Positions 1 to 9,908 of a stretch of DNA of 64,000 nucleotides are shown one piece after another; position 1 is the first letter of the stretch; each line of letters begins with the position of its first letter. A model generated the notes under the pieces. The model was not told the origin of the DNA. It searched no databases and was given only the letters and a program-made list of their open reading frames with translations. This DNA comes from an uncultured Clostridium sp. (GTDB lineage Bacteria > Bacillota > Clostridia > Lachnospirales > Lachnospiraceae). The position numbers and the translations under genes were made by a program. The stretch lies in assembly GCA_946498245.1 (NCBI GenBank), contig CAMMNN010000005.1:1-64000 (forward strand), given 5' to 3'.

Positions 1-95
1 TGCTGTATGAGCTGATTTTTTAATTCCACGAGGCTATGTAACAGCAGGCGTCTTTCTTGGCTATCCAGATATAAATGGGTTTTCTTTTCTCTCAT
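1..95 (-). CDS. N-terminus of small hypothetical protein (MREKKTHLYLDSQERRLLLHSLVELKNQLIQ...), resembles small proteins of Clostridial integrative/conjugative elements; truncated by window edge
   Basis: Open minus-strand frame from ATG at 95 to the window edge; similarity to ICE small proteins is from memory. Confidence 0.5.
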   Translation of the reverse strand, partial: MREKKTHLYLDSQERRLLLHSLVELKNQLIQ

Positions 96-166
96 ATTCA
101 GCACCGTCCTTTCTGTTATCTTCATTATATGAAAATCCCTAAAACAGCTCAAAGGTGTAAATCTGG

Positions 167-207
167 CAAAAAAATAAGCGTACCACTATCTCTAATGATA
201 CGCTTAT
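167..207 (-). terminator. Putative intrinsic terminator (minus strand)
   Basis: Perfect 9-bp inverted repeat ATAAGCGTA (174-182)/TACGCTTAT (199-207); minus-strand transcript continues with a T run. Confidence 0.55.
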
Positions 208-429
208 CCTATTCAATTTCTAAAAATCTGTTGCCTGTACTTTAGCAGCAGGGTGGACACTACATAGATATGTGACCTCTGAAAAATCCCTATTTCTCGT
301 TTGTGTTCCCACACCCGATGTCTACCATTACTGAAACATCAAAATAGTTTTTGAGGTGCTTATTTCGGATTTTTTCACCCTCCGAAGTGAACATGAAATG
401 CTTCGCAAAGTGCCTAAAATAAAGGATTT

Positions 430-1800
430 CTACGAGTTTTTCTTTTGTAGCAACACAATAGTCTCCACATGCACCCCACCCGGAAACATATCGCACCCCC
501 GCACTCTCTTCACCTCATATCCCCGCTCCCCCAGGTATTTCACGTCCCGGGCCAGGGTTGCGGAATTACAGCTTACGTAGACGACGCGATCCGGCTGCAT
601 CTTTGCAATGGTGTCCAGGCAGACCGTGTCGCAGCCTTTTCGGGGCGGGTCTACCACAATCACATCGGCTGCTGCGCCAGCGGACGCATACCGGGCCGGC
701 AGCACTTCTTCCGCCTTCCCCACAAAGAACTCTGCGTTGTTAATTCCGTTGAGTTCTGCGTTTCTCCGGGCGTCGTCAATGGCCTGAGGGACAATTTCCA
801 CGCCCCAGACCTGTTTTGCTTTCTGGGCCAGAAAAAGGGAGATGGTTCCGATTCCACAGTAGAGATCCCAAACATTTTCTTTGCCCGTAAGAGCGGCAAA
901 TTCCAAAGCCGTCTCATACAGTCTCTGAGTCTGGACGGGGTTTACCTGATAAAAAGAAAGGGGAGAAATCTGGTAGCGCACGGTTCCAATTAAATCCATA
1001 ATATAGCCTGGGCCGTAAAGGTTGACGACTTCCCGTCCCATGATTACATTGGTCTTTTCTGTATTGATGTTGTAAGAAATGCTGGTCATGCCGGGAACCG
1101 TCAAAAGCCGCTCTGCCAGAGTCTTTCCGTGAGGCAGATTCCGTCCGTTTATAACCAGACAGACCATAATCTGGCCCGTAGCGAAGCCTTTGCGGATCAG
1201 GGCATGGCGCACCAATCCCCTGTGACTGGTTTCGTCATAGGGCTCGATTTTATAATCTTTCATAAAGCCTTTGATGATTTCAAGGATTTCCTTGTTTTCT
1301 GCAATTCCCAGCAGGCAGTCTTCCTGTTCGATAATGGAATGGGTACGGCCCGCATAAAAGCCTGTGATAATCCGTCCGTTTTTGTCCTTTCCAAAAGGAA
1401 ACTGGGCTTTGTTCCGGTATCTCCAGGGATCTTCCATTCCTATAATGGGCTCCATATCTTCCAAAGAAAAGTTCTTCAGCCCGCCGATACGGACCAAATC
1501 GCTCCAAATCTTTTTTTGTTTAAAGTCAAGCTGGGCTTTATAATCCATGGCCTGAAGCTGGCAGCCGCCGCATTGACGGGCCGTAGAGCATTTCGGCGTT
1601 ACCCGGCAGGCGGAGGGCGTTATGACCTCCGCCAGTCTGGCAAAACCGTAATTTTTTTTCATCTTCATAGCCGAGGCCTTCACAACGTCCCCGATTACGG
1701 TATCTTTTATAAACCAAATGTAACCCTCGGTCTTCCCGATCCCGGCGCCATCTTCGCTCATATCTTCGATTTCAACAATAAACTCTTCGTTTTTTTTCAT
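430..1800 (-). CDS. rlmD: 23S rRNA (uracil-5-)-methyltransferase, RumA/RlmD (TrmA) family
   Basis: TRAM-like N-terminus, CxxC cluster (CSTARQCGGCQLQ), VDPPRKGCD and YVSCNSATLARD motifs. Confidence 0.92.
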   Translation of the reverse strand: MKKNEEFIVEIEDMSEDGAGIGKTEGYIWFIKDTVIGDVVKASAMKMKKNYGFARLAEVITPSACRVTPKCSTARQCGGCQLQAMDYKAQLDFKQKKIWSDLVRIGGLKNFSLEDMEPIIGMEDPWRYRNKAQFPFGKDKNGRIITGFYAGRTHSIIEQEDCLLGIAENKEILEIIKGFMKDYKIEPYDETSHRGLVRHALIRKGFATGQIMVCLVINGRNLPHGKTLAERLLTVPGMTSISYNINTEKTNVIMGREVVNLYGPGYIMDLIGTVRYQISPLSFYQVNPVQTQRLYETALEFAALTGKENVWDLYCGIGTISLFLAQKAKQVWGVEIVPQAIDDARRNAELNGINNAEFFVGKAEEVLPARYASAGAAADVIVVDPPRKGCDTVCLDTIAKMQPDRVVYVSCNSATLARDVKYLGERGYEVKRVRGCDMFPGGVHVETIVLLQKKNS

Positions 1801-1833
1801 ATCTTATTTCCTGTCTGCCAAAACCGGCCTTTT

Positions 1834-2820
1834 TTAAATATGGTGTCCGTTTGCAGAAAAAGTGGAGCCCGCCTTCGTCACAGAAGTTTTCCGGATATTG
1901 CTTTCCAGAAACTTATTATACCCAAGCCAGCCTGTATTCTCTCCTCCGGCATTCAATGCCTCCAGCATGGTTTCCATTTTCGCGTCTGTATTGTCTGCAA
2001 AATTCAGGGCCAGAGCCTCTATTAAGGCCGGCTTTTTGGGTGAGCCAAATTCCAGCTCTCCGTGATGGGCCAGGATACAGTGCTTCAGTTCCGCCGCCAG
2101 CCGGGACGGGAAACCCGGAATCGTCCGGATCCTCGCCCCCACCATTTCAGTGCCAATGACAATATGGCCTAAAAGCTGCCCGTCGTCGGTGTAATCATTT
2201 TCCGGAAATACGGACAGCTCCTTTGTCTTTCCTATATCATGGAAAATGGCTGCCGTAATCAGCAGATCCCGGTTAATGCCGGGATAATAGGACGCGTAAT
2301 ATTCGCAGAGCTTTGTTACGCTTAAAGTATGCTCTAACAATCCCCCCACAAATCCGTGGTGAACGCTTTTGGCTGCAGAATGGAACTGAAAAGCCTTTGC
2401 AAATTCCGGATCGTCAATGAAAAAGCTGCTGGCCAGCTTATTGAGGTAAGGATTTTTAATAGAACGGATTATGGCCGTCAATTCTTCGTACATTTTCCCG
2501 ATATTCTTTTTGGAAACAGGCAGGTAATCCTCCGGAATATACTCTTCCTCCCGCGCCTTTCTGATCCGGCGGATATTTAACTGATTGCTCCCTTGGAATA
2601 CCGTTATGTCGGCGTCTATGTAAACGTAATCCATGGTTTCAAAGTTTCCTACTCCCGGAGAACCTAAATCCCAGATTTTCCCGTCTATTGTCCCTGTTTT
2701 ATCCTGCAAAATCAGGTTGCCGTACTCCTTGCCGCTTTTTGTTAGCTGAATCTGCTTGTTTTTGCACAGATACACCTCGGATACGTGCATACCCTCCCGG
2801 AACATATTAATATACTTCAT
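1834..2820 (-). CDS. YhaM-like 3'-5' exoribonuclease (OB-fold + HD domain)
   Basis: OB-like N-terminus (LILQDKTGTIDGKIWD), HD motifs HHGFVGGLLEHT, FHDIGK. Confidence 0.88.
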   Translation of the reverse strand: MKYINMFREGMHVSEVYLCKNKQIQLTKSGKEYGNLILQDKTGTIDGKIWDLGSPGVGNFETMDYVYIDADITVFQGSNQLNIRRIRKAREEEYIPEDYLPVSKKNIGKMYEELTAIIRSIKNPYLNKLASSFFIDDPEFAKAFQFHSAAKSVHHGFVGGLLEHTLSVTKLCEYYASYYPGINRDLLITAAIFHDIGKTKELSVFPENDYTDDGQLLGHIVIGTEMVGARIRTIPGFPSRLAAELKHCILAHHGELEFGSPKKPALIEALALNFADNTDAKMETMLEALNAGGENTGWLGYNKFLESNIRKTSVTKAGSTFSANGHHI

Positions 2821-2869
2821 TGTCTTATTTCTCCTTTCATTCCTCTGCGCTAAGAGAGCCAGGTGGTTT

Positions 2870-4207
2870 TTACCTGGCTCCGATGGTTACTGGATATTCT
2901 AATTCCGTATATGCTTCTCTCCCGGAACGTTCTACTTTTACTGTTACAGTCTCTCCGGCCGTCAAAGCATCTAGCTGTTCTTTCCATTTTGACATGGACT
3001 CTACAGGATTTCCGCCGATTTCCGTAATAATGTCCCCAGCCTGGATTCCGGCCTGATAGGCAGGACTGTCCTCAATAGCCCTGGTGACATAAATACCTGC
3101 CGGAAGTCCCCTTTGTATCTGCTCCTCGGAGATCTCCTGTCCCATAATGCCAAAATAGGGGGCCTGGATTCCATTGGACAGCTTCTCTAAAATAGCTTTG
3201 TAGTCTGAAATGGCCCGAACCGCCGTTACCCGGCTGTCTCCCTCCGGCTGGTAATCGCCGGTAACCCAGCCCACCATGCGGCCGTCCATATCGATTAAAA
3301 AGGTTCCTTTTTTCGAATCCCCCGGCACATCTACGTAAAAAATCCGGCTTCTTCCGTCTGTTACCTGTACATCCTTGCGAATATAGGAAACCAATCCGTA
3401 GCCCATAGAATAGGGGTACCCCGCAGGGCTTCCTATCGCGGTCAGAAAGTCTCCCTGCTGTACTGTGTGGGAATTTCCCAGTTCCAAAACCGTAATCTGC
3501 TCCGCCGCCGCGTCGCTTAAATCGGCAATCTGGATTCCCAATACCGCCATTCCCGTCACCTGATCAGAACCGATCAGATGGCCGGCCACAGCCTCCTGAT
3601 CCTGCACTGCAACCAAAATGGAATCGGCCTCCGATACTGCCTCAATAGGGGTCAGAACCAAGTATTCCAGCGGCGTCTCCGCAATCACTGCCCCGGAAAA
3701 CTGCCCCGCAGTTTCTACCGGATTGTTAAACCAGTCTGTCTGGTGTTTCACCGAATACACTGTTACGATTCCGTGACTGGCTTCCTCTGCATTGGTTTTT
3801 AAATTGGCAAAAATGGCTTTCAGATCTTCTTCTGTAAACTCATAATCTGCAATTTCTTTACGGATCAGTTCTTCCAAATCCTCACCCGACGGGAGTTCCT
3901 CTTTCGATGTCTCCGGAGGCGTTTCCGGTTCAGAGGGGACGGTTTCCGAGTCTGTAGGGATCGTCACTGTCACTGCGGTACTTCCTTCGCTCTCTTCTGA
4001 AAGATACCGTTTTGCAAAAGGGGCCGTAATGGCAAATGTCAGTGCCGCTATGATACCAAAAAAAGCCGCAGAAAACAAAAGGCCAATGGCTCGCGCCGCT
4101 GTCTGCCTTCGCGTTCTTGGTGGCTTTACTATAGTTTCTTTTATAAACTGACGCTTTTCTTTCGTGTCTTTTTCCTTCAATTCATCGTGGCTGTTTCTGT
4201 CCGGCAC
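2870..4207 (-). CDS. HtrA/DegP-like membrane-anchored protein with PDZ domain; protease domain appears degenerate
   Basis: N-terminal TM, HtrA-like fold motifs, PDZ (AGIQAGDIITEIGGNPVESMSKW); catalytic motifs not conserved. Confidence 0.8.
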   Translation of the reverse strand: MPDRNSHDELKEKDTKEKRQFIKETIVKPPRTRRQTAARAIGLLFSAAFFGIIAALTFAITAPFAKRYLSEESEGSTAVTVTIPTDSETVPSEPETPPETSKEELPSGEDLEELIRKEIADYEFTEEDLKAIFANLKTNAEEASHGIVTVYSVKHQTDWFNNPVETAGQFSGAVIAETPLEYLVLTPIEAVSEADSILVAVQDQEAVAGHLIGSDQVTGMAVLGIQIADLSDAAAEQITVLELGNSHTVQQGDFLTAIGSPAGYPYSMGYGLVSYIRKDVQVTDGRSRIFYVDVPGDSKKGTFLIDMDGRMVGWVTGDYQPEGDSRVTAVRAISDYKAILEKLSNGIQAPYFGIMGQEISEEQIQRGLPAGIYVTRAIEDSPAYQAGIQAGDIITEIGGNPVESMSKWKEQLDALTAGETVTVKVERSGREAYTELEYPVTIGAR

Positions 4208-4327
4208 AAGATTACCTCCTTCAGACGGCCTATTCCTATTATAAGGTTTTCACGGTTTTTATGCAAGAAAAAGATAGTAAATAATAAATTTTATGGTATA
4301 CTTTATACAAGTATATTGGAGGTATTT

Positions 4328-6733
4328 ATGAATCAAAAAGCGTTACAGACTCTTGAATATAATAAAATAATCAGCCAGCTTGCAGAGTATGCCGCTTCCC
4401 CTTTGGGAAAAGCCCTATGCCTTGAGCTTTGTCCTTCCTCTGAACTGGAGGAAATCATACAGCACCAAAGAGAAACTACCGACGCCCTTACCCGAGTGCG
4501 CCAGAAAGGCAGCGTTTCGTTTTCCGGCGTCCGGGACATTGGAGATTCCTTAAAGCGCCTGGAAATCGGCAGTTCCCTGAGCATTCCGGAGCTTCTTTCC
4601 ATTAGCTCCCAGCTTACGGCGGCAGCCCGCGCCAAAGCCTATGGCCGCCACGAAGAATCGGAGCTTCCCGACGACTCTCTGGAAGGGCTGTTTCGTTCTC
4701 TGGAGCCTTTGCCCCCTCTTAATACGGAAATCAAACGCTGCATTCTCTCTGAGGATGAAGTCAGCGATGACGCCAGCCCGGGCCTGCGCCATGTGCGCCG
4801 CCAGATGCGGGGGATCGGAGATCGGATCCACAGCCAGTTAAATTCCATTTTAAACTCCAGCCGCGCCTATCTGCAGGACGCCGTAATCACTATGAGGGAC
4901 GGCCGGTATTGCCTTCCCGTAAAGGCGGAGCATAAAAACCAGGTGTCCGGCATGGTTCACGACCAGTCTTCCACGGGTTCTACTCTGTTTATTGAACCCA
5001 TGGCCATTATACGGCTCAACAATGAATTGCGGGAGCTGGAAATTCAGGAAAAGAAAGAAATCGAGGCCGTCCTGGCTGAGCTTAGCAATCAGGCGGCGCC
5101 TTTTTTAGAAGAACTCCGGACAAACCAGACTCTTCTGGCCCAGTTGGATTTTATCTTTGCCAAAGCCGCCCTTTCCCGGCATTACAAGGGCAGCGAACCG
5201 AAATTTAACAGCCGGGGCTTTATTCACATAAAAGATGGCCGCCACCCCCTTTTGGATCCTCAAAAGGTGGTTCCTATTACCGTCCGTCTGGGTGATGAGT
5301 ACGATCTTCTTATCGTTACAGGCCCCAATACCGGCGGCAAAACCGTTTCTTTAAAGACGGTCGGGCTCTTTACCCTTATGGGGCAGGCGGGCCTTCATAT
5401 CCCGGCCTTTGACGGTTCTGAGTTGGCGGTATTTGACAACGTCTTTGCGGATATTGGCGACGAGCAGAGCATTGAGCAGAGTTTAAGTACCTTTTCCGCC
5501 CATATGACCAATATTGTCCGGATCCTGGAAGAAGCGGATTCCCGTTCCCTCTGTCTTTTTGACGAATTGGGGGCCGGCACGGATCCTACGGAGGGGGCGG
5601 CCCTGGCCATTGCCATTTTGACTTTCCTGCACAATATGAAGTGCCGGACCATGGCCACCACCCATTACAGTGAATTAAAGGTTTTCGCCCTTTCCGCCAG
5701 CGGAGTGGAAAACGCCTGCTGTGAGTTTGACGTAGAAACCCTCAGGCCCACCTACCGTCTTCTCATCGGGATTCCCGGAAAGAGCAACGCCTTTGCCATT
5801 TCCAAAAAGCTGGGGCTCCCCGATTACATTATAGAGGACGCCAAGACCCATATTGAAAGCGGTCAGGAGGATTTTGAGGATCTTCTGGCTCACCTGGAGG
5901 AAAGCCGGATTACCATCGAGAAGGAACAGGCTGAGCTGGCTTCATATAAGGCGGAAATCGCCCAGCTAAAGGCGCGGCTGACTCAAAAAGAAGAGCGCCT
6001 GGAAGAACGCCGGGAAAAGCTTCTGCGCAATGCGTCGGAGGAAGCCCAGCGGATCCTTCAGGAAGCCAAGGACACCGCTGATGAAACCATTAAAAACATT
6101 AATAAACTGGCCGCCAGCTCCGGCATTGACAATAAGGCCCTGGAAGCAGAGCGCTCCCGCCTTCGGGATAAGCTGAAAACCACAGGAGAACGGCTGGCCC
6201 CCAAACAGAAAGGGCCTAAGCAGACCATTTCCCCGAAAAAGCTGAAAATCGGAGACGGCGTAAAGGTTCTGAGCCTGAATCTCAAAGGCACAGTCAGCAC
6301 CCTTCCCAACGCCAAAGGGGATCTGTACGTCCAAATGGGAATCCTGCGTTCCCTGGTAAATATTAAGGACTTAGAGCTTCTGCAGGAGCAGGACATTTCC
6401 GGGCCGGATATGGCTTTAGGCTATGGCGGCTCAAAGAGCGGCGGCCATAATACGGGCAGCGGCAAAATTAAAATGAGCAAATCCGCTTCTATTTCACCGG
6501 AAGTCAATCTCATTGGCATGACGGTAGATGAAGCCATTCCGGTTCTGGACAAATACCTGGACGACGCCTATCTGGCCCATATGTCCCAGGTACGGGTGGT
6601 ACATGGCCGGGGAACCGGCGCACTGCGAACTGGCGTCCACAAGCATCTGAAACGGCTGAAATACGTAAAAGATTTCCGTTTAGGTGAATTTGGCGAAGGA
6701 GATAGCGGTGTTACAATCGTTACATTTAAGTAG
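4328..6733 (+). CDS. mutS2: Endonuclease MutS2
   Basis: MNQKALQTLEYNKI start with GGAGG RBS; Walker A TGPNTGGKTVSLKT; C-terminal Smr domain (VHGRGTGALRTGVHKHL). Supplied ORF start 4187 is too far upstream. Confidence 0.95.
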   Translation: MNQKALQTLEYNKIISQLAEYAASPLGKALCLELCPSSELEEIIQHQRETTDALTRVRQKGSVSFSGVRDIGDSLKRLEIGSSLSIPELLSISSQLTAAARAKAYGRHEESELPDDSLEGLFRSLEPLPPLNTEIKRCILSEDEVSDDASPGLRHVRRQMRGIGDRIHSQLNSILNSSRAYLQDAVITMRDGRYCLPVKAEHKNQVSGMVHDQSSTGSTLFIEPMAIIRLNNELRELEIQEKKEIEAVLAELSNQAAPFLEELRTNQTLLAQLDFIFAKAALSRHYKGSEPKFNSRGFIHIKDGRHPLLDPQKVVPITVRLGDEYDLLIVTGPNTGGKTVSLKTVGLFTLMGQAGLHIPAFDGSELAVFDNVFADIGDEQSIEQSLSTFSAHMTNIVRILEEADSRSLCLFDELGAGTDPTEGAALAIAILTFLHNMKCRTMATTHYSELKVFALSASGVENACCEFDVETLRPTYRLLIGIPGKSNAFAISKKLGLPDYIIEDAKTHIESGQEDFEDLLAHLEESRITIEKEQAELASYKAEIAQLKARLTQKEERLEERREKLLRNASEEAQRILQEAKDTADETIKNINKLAASSGIDNKALEAERSRLRDKLKTTGERLAPKQKGPKQTISPKKLKIGDGVKVLSLNLKGTVSTLPNAKGDLYVQMGILRSLVNIKDLELLQEQDISGPDMALGYGGSKSGGHNTGSGKIKMSKSASISPEVNLIGMTVDEAIPVLDKYLDDAYLAHMSQVRVVHGRGTGALRTGVHKHLKRLKYVKDFRLGEFGEGDSGVTIVTFK

Positions 6734-6749
6734 TAGACAGGAGGTTTCT

Positions 6750-7460
6750 ATGGCAGAAAAACAAAAAATACTAATCGTAGATGACGATGCCAATATAGCT
6801 GAACTGATTTCCCTGTATCTGGCAAAGGAATGTTATGAAACGCAGATTGTGGGCGACGGCGAAGAAGCGCTCCGTGTATTCCCTGTTTTTAAGCCTAATT
6901 TGATTCTGCTGGATCTGATGCTCCCCGGCATTGACGGCTACCAGGTCTGCCGGGAACTCCGGGCGTCCTCCCAGGTTCCCATTATCATGCTGTCAGCCAA
7001 GGGCGAAATCTTCGACAAAGTCCTGGGGCTGGAGCTGGGGGCCGACGATTATATGATTAAGCCTTTTGATTCCAAAGAACTGGTTGCCCGGGTAAAAGCA
7101 GTTCTGCGCCGCTACCAGGCGGCTCCCGCCGCCAGTTCCGCCTCATTGGAGCAGCAGGGCAATTACGTAGAATATCCGGATTTAATTGTCAATCTGACCA
7201 ATTATTCCGTTACCTATATGGGGCATTCCATAGAAATGCCCCCGAAGGAGCTGGAGCTTTTGTATTTTCTGGCATCCTCACCCAACCAGGTCTTTACCAG
7301 GGAACAGCTTTTGGATAATATCTGGGGTTACGAATACATTGGAGATACCAGGACTGTAGACGTACATATTAAGCGTCTCAGGGAAAAAATCAAAGACCAC
7401 CAAAACTGGGCTCTGACCACGGTATGGGGCATTGGATACAAATTTGAGGTGAAGCGATGA
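6750..7460 (+). CDS. OmpR/PhoB-family response regulator
   Basis: ILIVDDDANIAELIS, LILLDLMLPGIDG phosphoacceptor, winged-helix C-terminus (TVDVHIKRLREKI). Confidence 0.95.
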   Translation: MAEKQKILIVDDDANIAELISLYLAKECYETQIVGDGEEALRVFPVFKPNLILLDLMLPGIDGYQVCRELRASSQVPIIMLSAKGEIFDKVLGLELGADDYMIKPFDSKELVARVKAVLRRYQAAPAASSASLEQQGNYVEYPDLIVNLTNYSVTYMGHSIEMPPKELELLYFLASSPNQVFTREQLLDNIWGYEYIGDTRTVDVHIKRLREKIKDHQNWALTTVWGIGYKFEVKR

Positions 7461-8863
7461 ATCACTCCCTGTATTCCAAATTTGTTTTGGGCTATTTGGT
7501 TTTCGGGCTTTTGGGCTTTGTTACCATTGCTACATTGTCCTCCCGTATGGTTCACCGCTATTTGGTGGAACAGCAGGCGTCTTTGCTTTATGATGAGGCC
7601 ACTACCATTGCCGGCCAGTGCAGCGGGCTGTACACCGGAATGTCTTTGGATTTGGAATCCGCCGCATCCCAGATCAGCATGGTATCCGGATTCATTGACG
7701 CGGATATTTGGGTCGTTAATCAAAACGGAGCCATTATCGCTGACAGCCGCAGCAGCGGCCTGACGGGGCATACTATTAAAGACTTTAATCCTACAGCCAT
7801 TGGAAACCGCTCCTACGGCATTGGAAATTATTACGGACTCTTCCCTTATGACGTTATCAGTGTTTCCGCCCCCATTACAGGAAATTATAATACCTATGGA
7901 TACATTCTGATCCACAAAGAGCTGGCGGCTCTGGAACCGGAGCAAAACCGGATTTTAAATATTGTTTATATCAGCGGGCTGATTATATTCGCCCTTTCCC
8001 TGATTATCCTTTTGGTTTTTACCAAAACCGTTTATTTCCCCCTGCGCCGGATTACCGTAGGGGCCAATGAATACGCTTCCGGCCATTTAGAGCACCGTAT
8101 CAAGGTGGAAACTCAGGATGAAATGGGCTATCTGGCCGCAACCTTAAACTATATGTCCAGCGAACTGGGGAAGCTGGAGGAATACCAGAAAACCTTTATT
8201 GCCAATGTTTCTCATGATTTCCGCTCTCCCCTGACTTCCATAAAGGGCTATCTGGAAGCGATTCTGGACGGCACCATCCCCCCGGAGCTTCAGGAAAAGT
8301 ACCTGAACCGGGTCATTTCCGAGACAGAACGCCTTAACAAGCTGACTCAGGGAATGCTGACCCTTAATTCTCTGGACAGCAAGGGCTATTTGTCCCGGAC
8401 TAACTTTGACATTAACCGCACCATTAAAGATACCGCCGCATCCTTTGAGGGCACCTGCGATGCCAAGGACATTTCCTTTGAACTGACTTTCTCGGATTCC
8501 ATTCAAATGGTTTATGCGGATCTGGGAAAAATCCAACAGGTGTTATATAATCTCATTGACAATGCCATTAAGTTCAGCCATACCGGAGGGACAATTTATA
8601 TCCAGACCTTCCTTCGGCGGGAAAAGGTATTCGTTTCCGTTAAGGATGAGGGAATCGGCATCCCCAGAGAGAGCCAGAAAAAGATCTGGGAACGTTTTTA
8701 CAAATCGGACGCCTCCCGTGGAAAGGACAAGAAAGGCACTGGCCTGGGCCTGTCCATTGTAAAAGAAATCATTCAGTCCCATGGGGAAAATATTGATGTT
8801 GTAAGCACAGAAGGCGTTGGAACGGAGTTCATATTCAGCCTGCCCCGTTCCACAAACCTGTAA
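7457..8863 (+). CDS. Sensor histidine kinase (HAMP, HisKA, HATPase_c)
   Basis: Two TM segments, FIANVSHDFRSPLTSIKGYL H-box, N/G boxes; 4-nt overlap with response regulator. Confidence 0.95.
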   Translation: MNHSLYSKFVLGYLVFGLLGFVTIATLSSRMVHRYLVEQQASLLYDEATTIAGQCSGLYTGMSLDLESAASQISMVSGFIDADIWVVNQNGAIIADSRSSGLTGHTIKDFNPTAIGNRSYGIGNYYGLFPYDVISVSAPITGNYNTYGYILIHKELAALEPEQNRILNIVYISGLIIFALSLIILLVFTKTVYFPLRRITVGANEYASGHLEHRIKVETQDEMGYLAATLNYMSSELGKLEEYQKTFIANVSHDFRSPLTSIKGYLEAILDGTIPPELQEKYLNRVISETERLNKLTQGMLTLNSLDSKGYLSRTNFDINRTIKDTAASFEGTCDAKDISFELTFSDSIQMVYADLGKIQQVLYNLIDNAIKFSHTGGTIYIQTFLRREKVFVSVKDEGIGIPRESQKKIWERFYKSDASRGKDKKGTGLGLSIVKEIIQSHGENIDVVSTEGVGTEFIFSLPRSTNL

Positions 8864-8893
8864 AATAAAATTTTAAGAAAGGATGGAACTCAA

Positions 8894-9871
8894 ATGCAAT
8901 CAGTTAAAAAACTCTGTACCATGTTAGCTTCAGCGGGAATGCTGGCTCTTTTGGCTACATCCCCCGCCTTCGCCAAGACGAACCTGAATGGAGTTCTGCT
9001 GGAATTTTCTTCCGGCGGCCGCAACGACTACACCTATCCGGAGCTCACGGTAACTCCCGGAGAAAAGACTCTCTACGATGTAGACAGCGTAACTTATATT
9101 GAATACGTTAATCCCTATACCGGCAAGTCAAACCGGTACCCCACAGCGGAAATCGTGATTAAAGCCCGGGACGGCTACGCCTTCCGTTCCTCCTCTAAAA
9201 GCTACTTTGAGCTTTACGGAATCGAGGCGGATTACGTCGATTCCCGCAAATCCGGAGACAGCATGACCATGACCCTTACTGTAGAATTTCCGGAAATGGC
9301 CAGTTCCGCTGTTGCGGCCCCGGCTTACGTCAATTTTACCGAAGACGGTCTGGCTTCCTGGGCCCCTGTGGGCGACGCTTCCTCTTATGAAGTTACCCTT
9401 GTCCGCGACGGAAAAGCGGATCTCTCCACCCGGACTACCGTTTCCGCCACCAGCGTCAATCTGGCGGATCGGATTACCCGTGCCGGCCAGTACGGTGTCC
9501 GCGTAGTTGCTCTCAGCCGCTATGATACTAAAATCGAAAGCTCCTATGTTCAGTCCGGCTCTGTTACTATTGACGATGCCCGCCTTGAGGCTCTGTCACA
9601 GGCTTCGGCTTCCCTGGAAGGAAAAACCGGCCAATGGGTAGAAACCGGATCCGGCATTTGGTATCAGAATCCCGACGGCACCTGGCCTTCTTCCTGCTGG
9701 CAGCAGATTGATGGAGCATGGTATTTCTTTAATCCCCAGGGCTACCGCCAGACAGGTTGGATTTTATGGAATAATCAGTATTATTACTGCGATTCCGACG
9801 GCAAAATGCTGGCAAATACCATTACTCCCGACGGCTATCCCGTGGATTCCAATGGGGTATGGCAGAAATAG
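8894..9871 (+). CDS. Secreted protein with FN3-like region and C-terminal cell-wall-binding (choline-binding-like) repeats
   Basis: Signal peptide; C-terminal W/Y/G repeats (GIWYQNPDGTWPSSCWQQIDGAWYFFNPQGYRQTGW). Confidence 0.82.
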   Translation: MQSVKKLCTMLASAGMLALLATSPAFAKTNLNGVLLEFSSGGRNDYTYPELTVTPGEKTLYDVDSVTYIEYVNPYTGKSNRYPTAEIVIKARDGYAFRSSSKSYFELYGIEADYVDSRKSGDSMTMTLTVEFPEMASSAVAAPAYVNFTEDGLASWAPVGDASSYEVTLVRDGKADLSTRTTVSATSVNLADRITRAGQYGVRVVALSRYDTKIESSYVQSGSVTIDDARLEALSQASASLEGKTGQWVETGSGIWYQNPDGTWPSSCWQQIDGAWYFFNPQGYRQTGWILWNNQYYYCDSDGKMLANTITPDGYPVDSNGVWQK

Positions 9872-9908
9872 ACTTTGAAGGTTTTATTGACAGAAAGGAT
9901 TTGACGAT

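Noticed and set aside
290-496. 68-aa minus-strand ORF at the rlmD 3' end
   Set aside because: Overlaps the end of rlmD out of frame and has no recognisable domain
1129-2025. 298-aa plus-strand ORF and many other long antisense ORFs
   Set aside because: They lie opposite well-supported genes, lack recognisable domains and RBS, and reflect open antisense frames of biased codon usage
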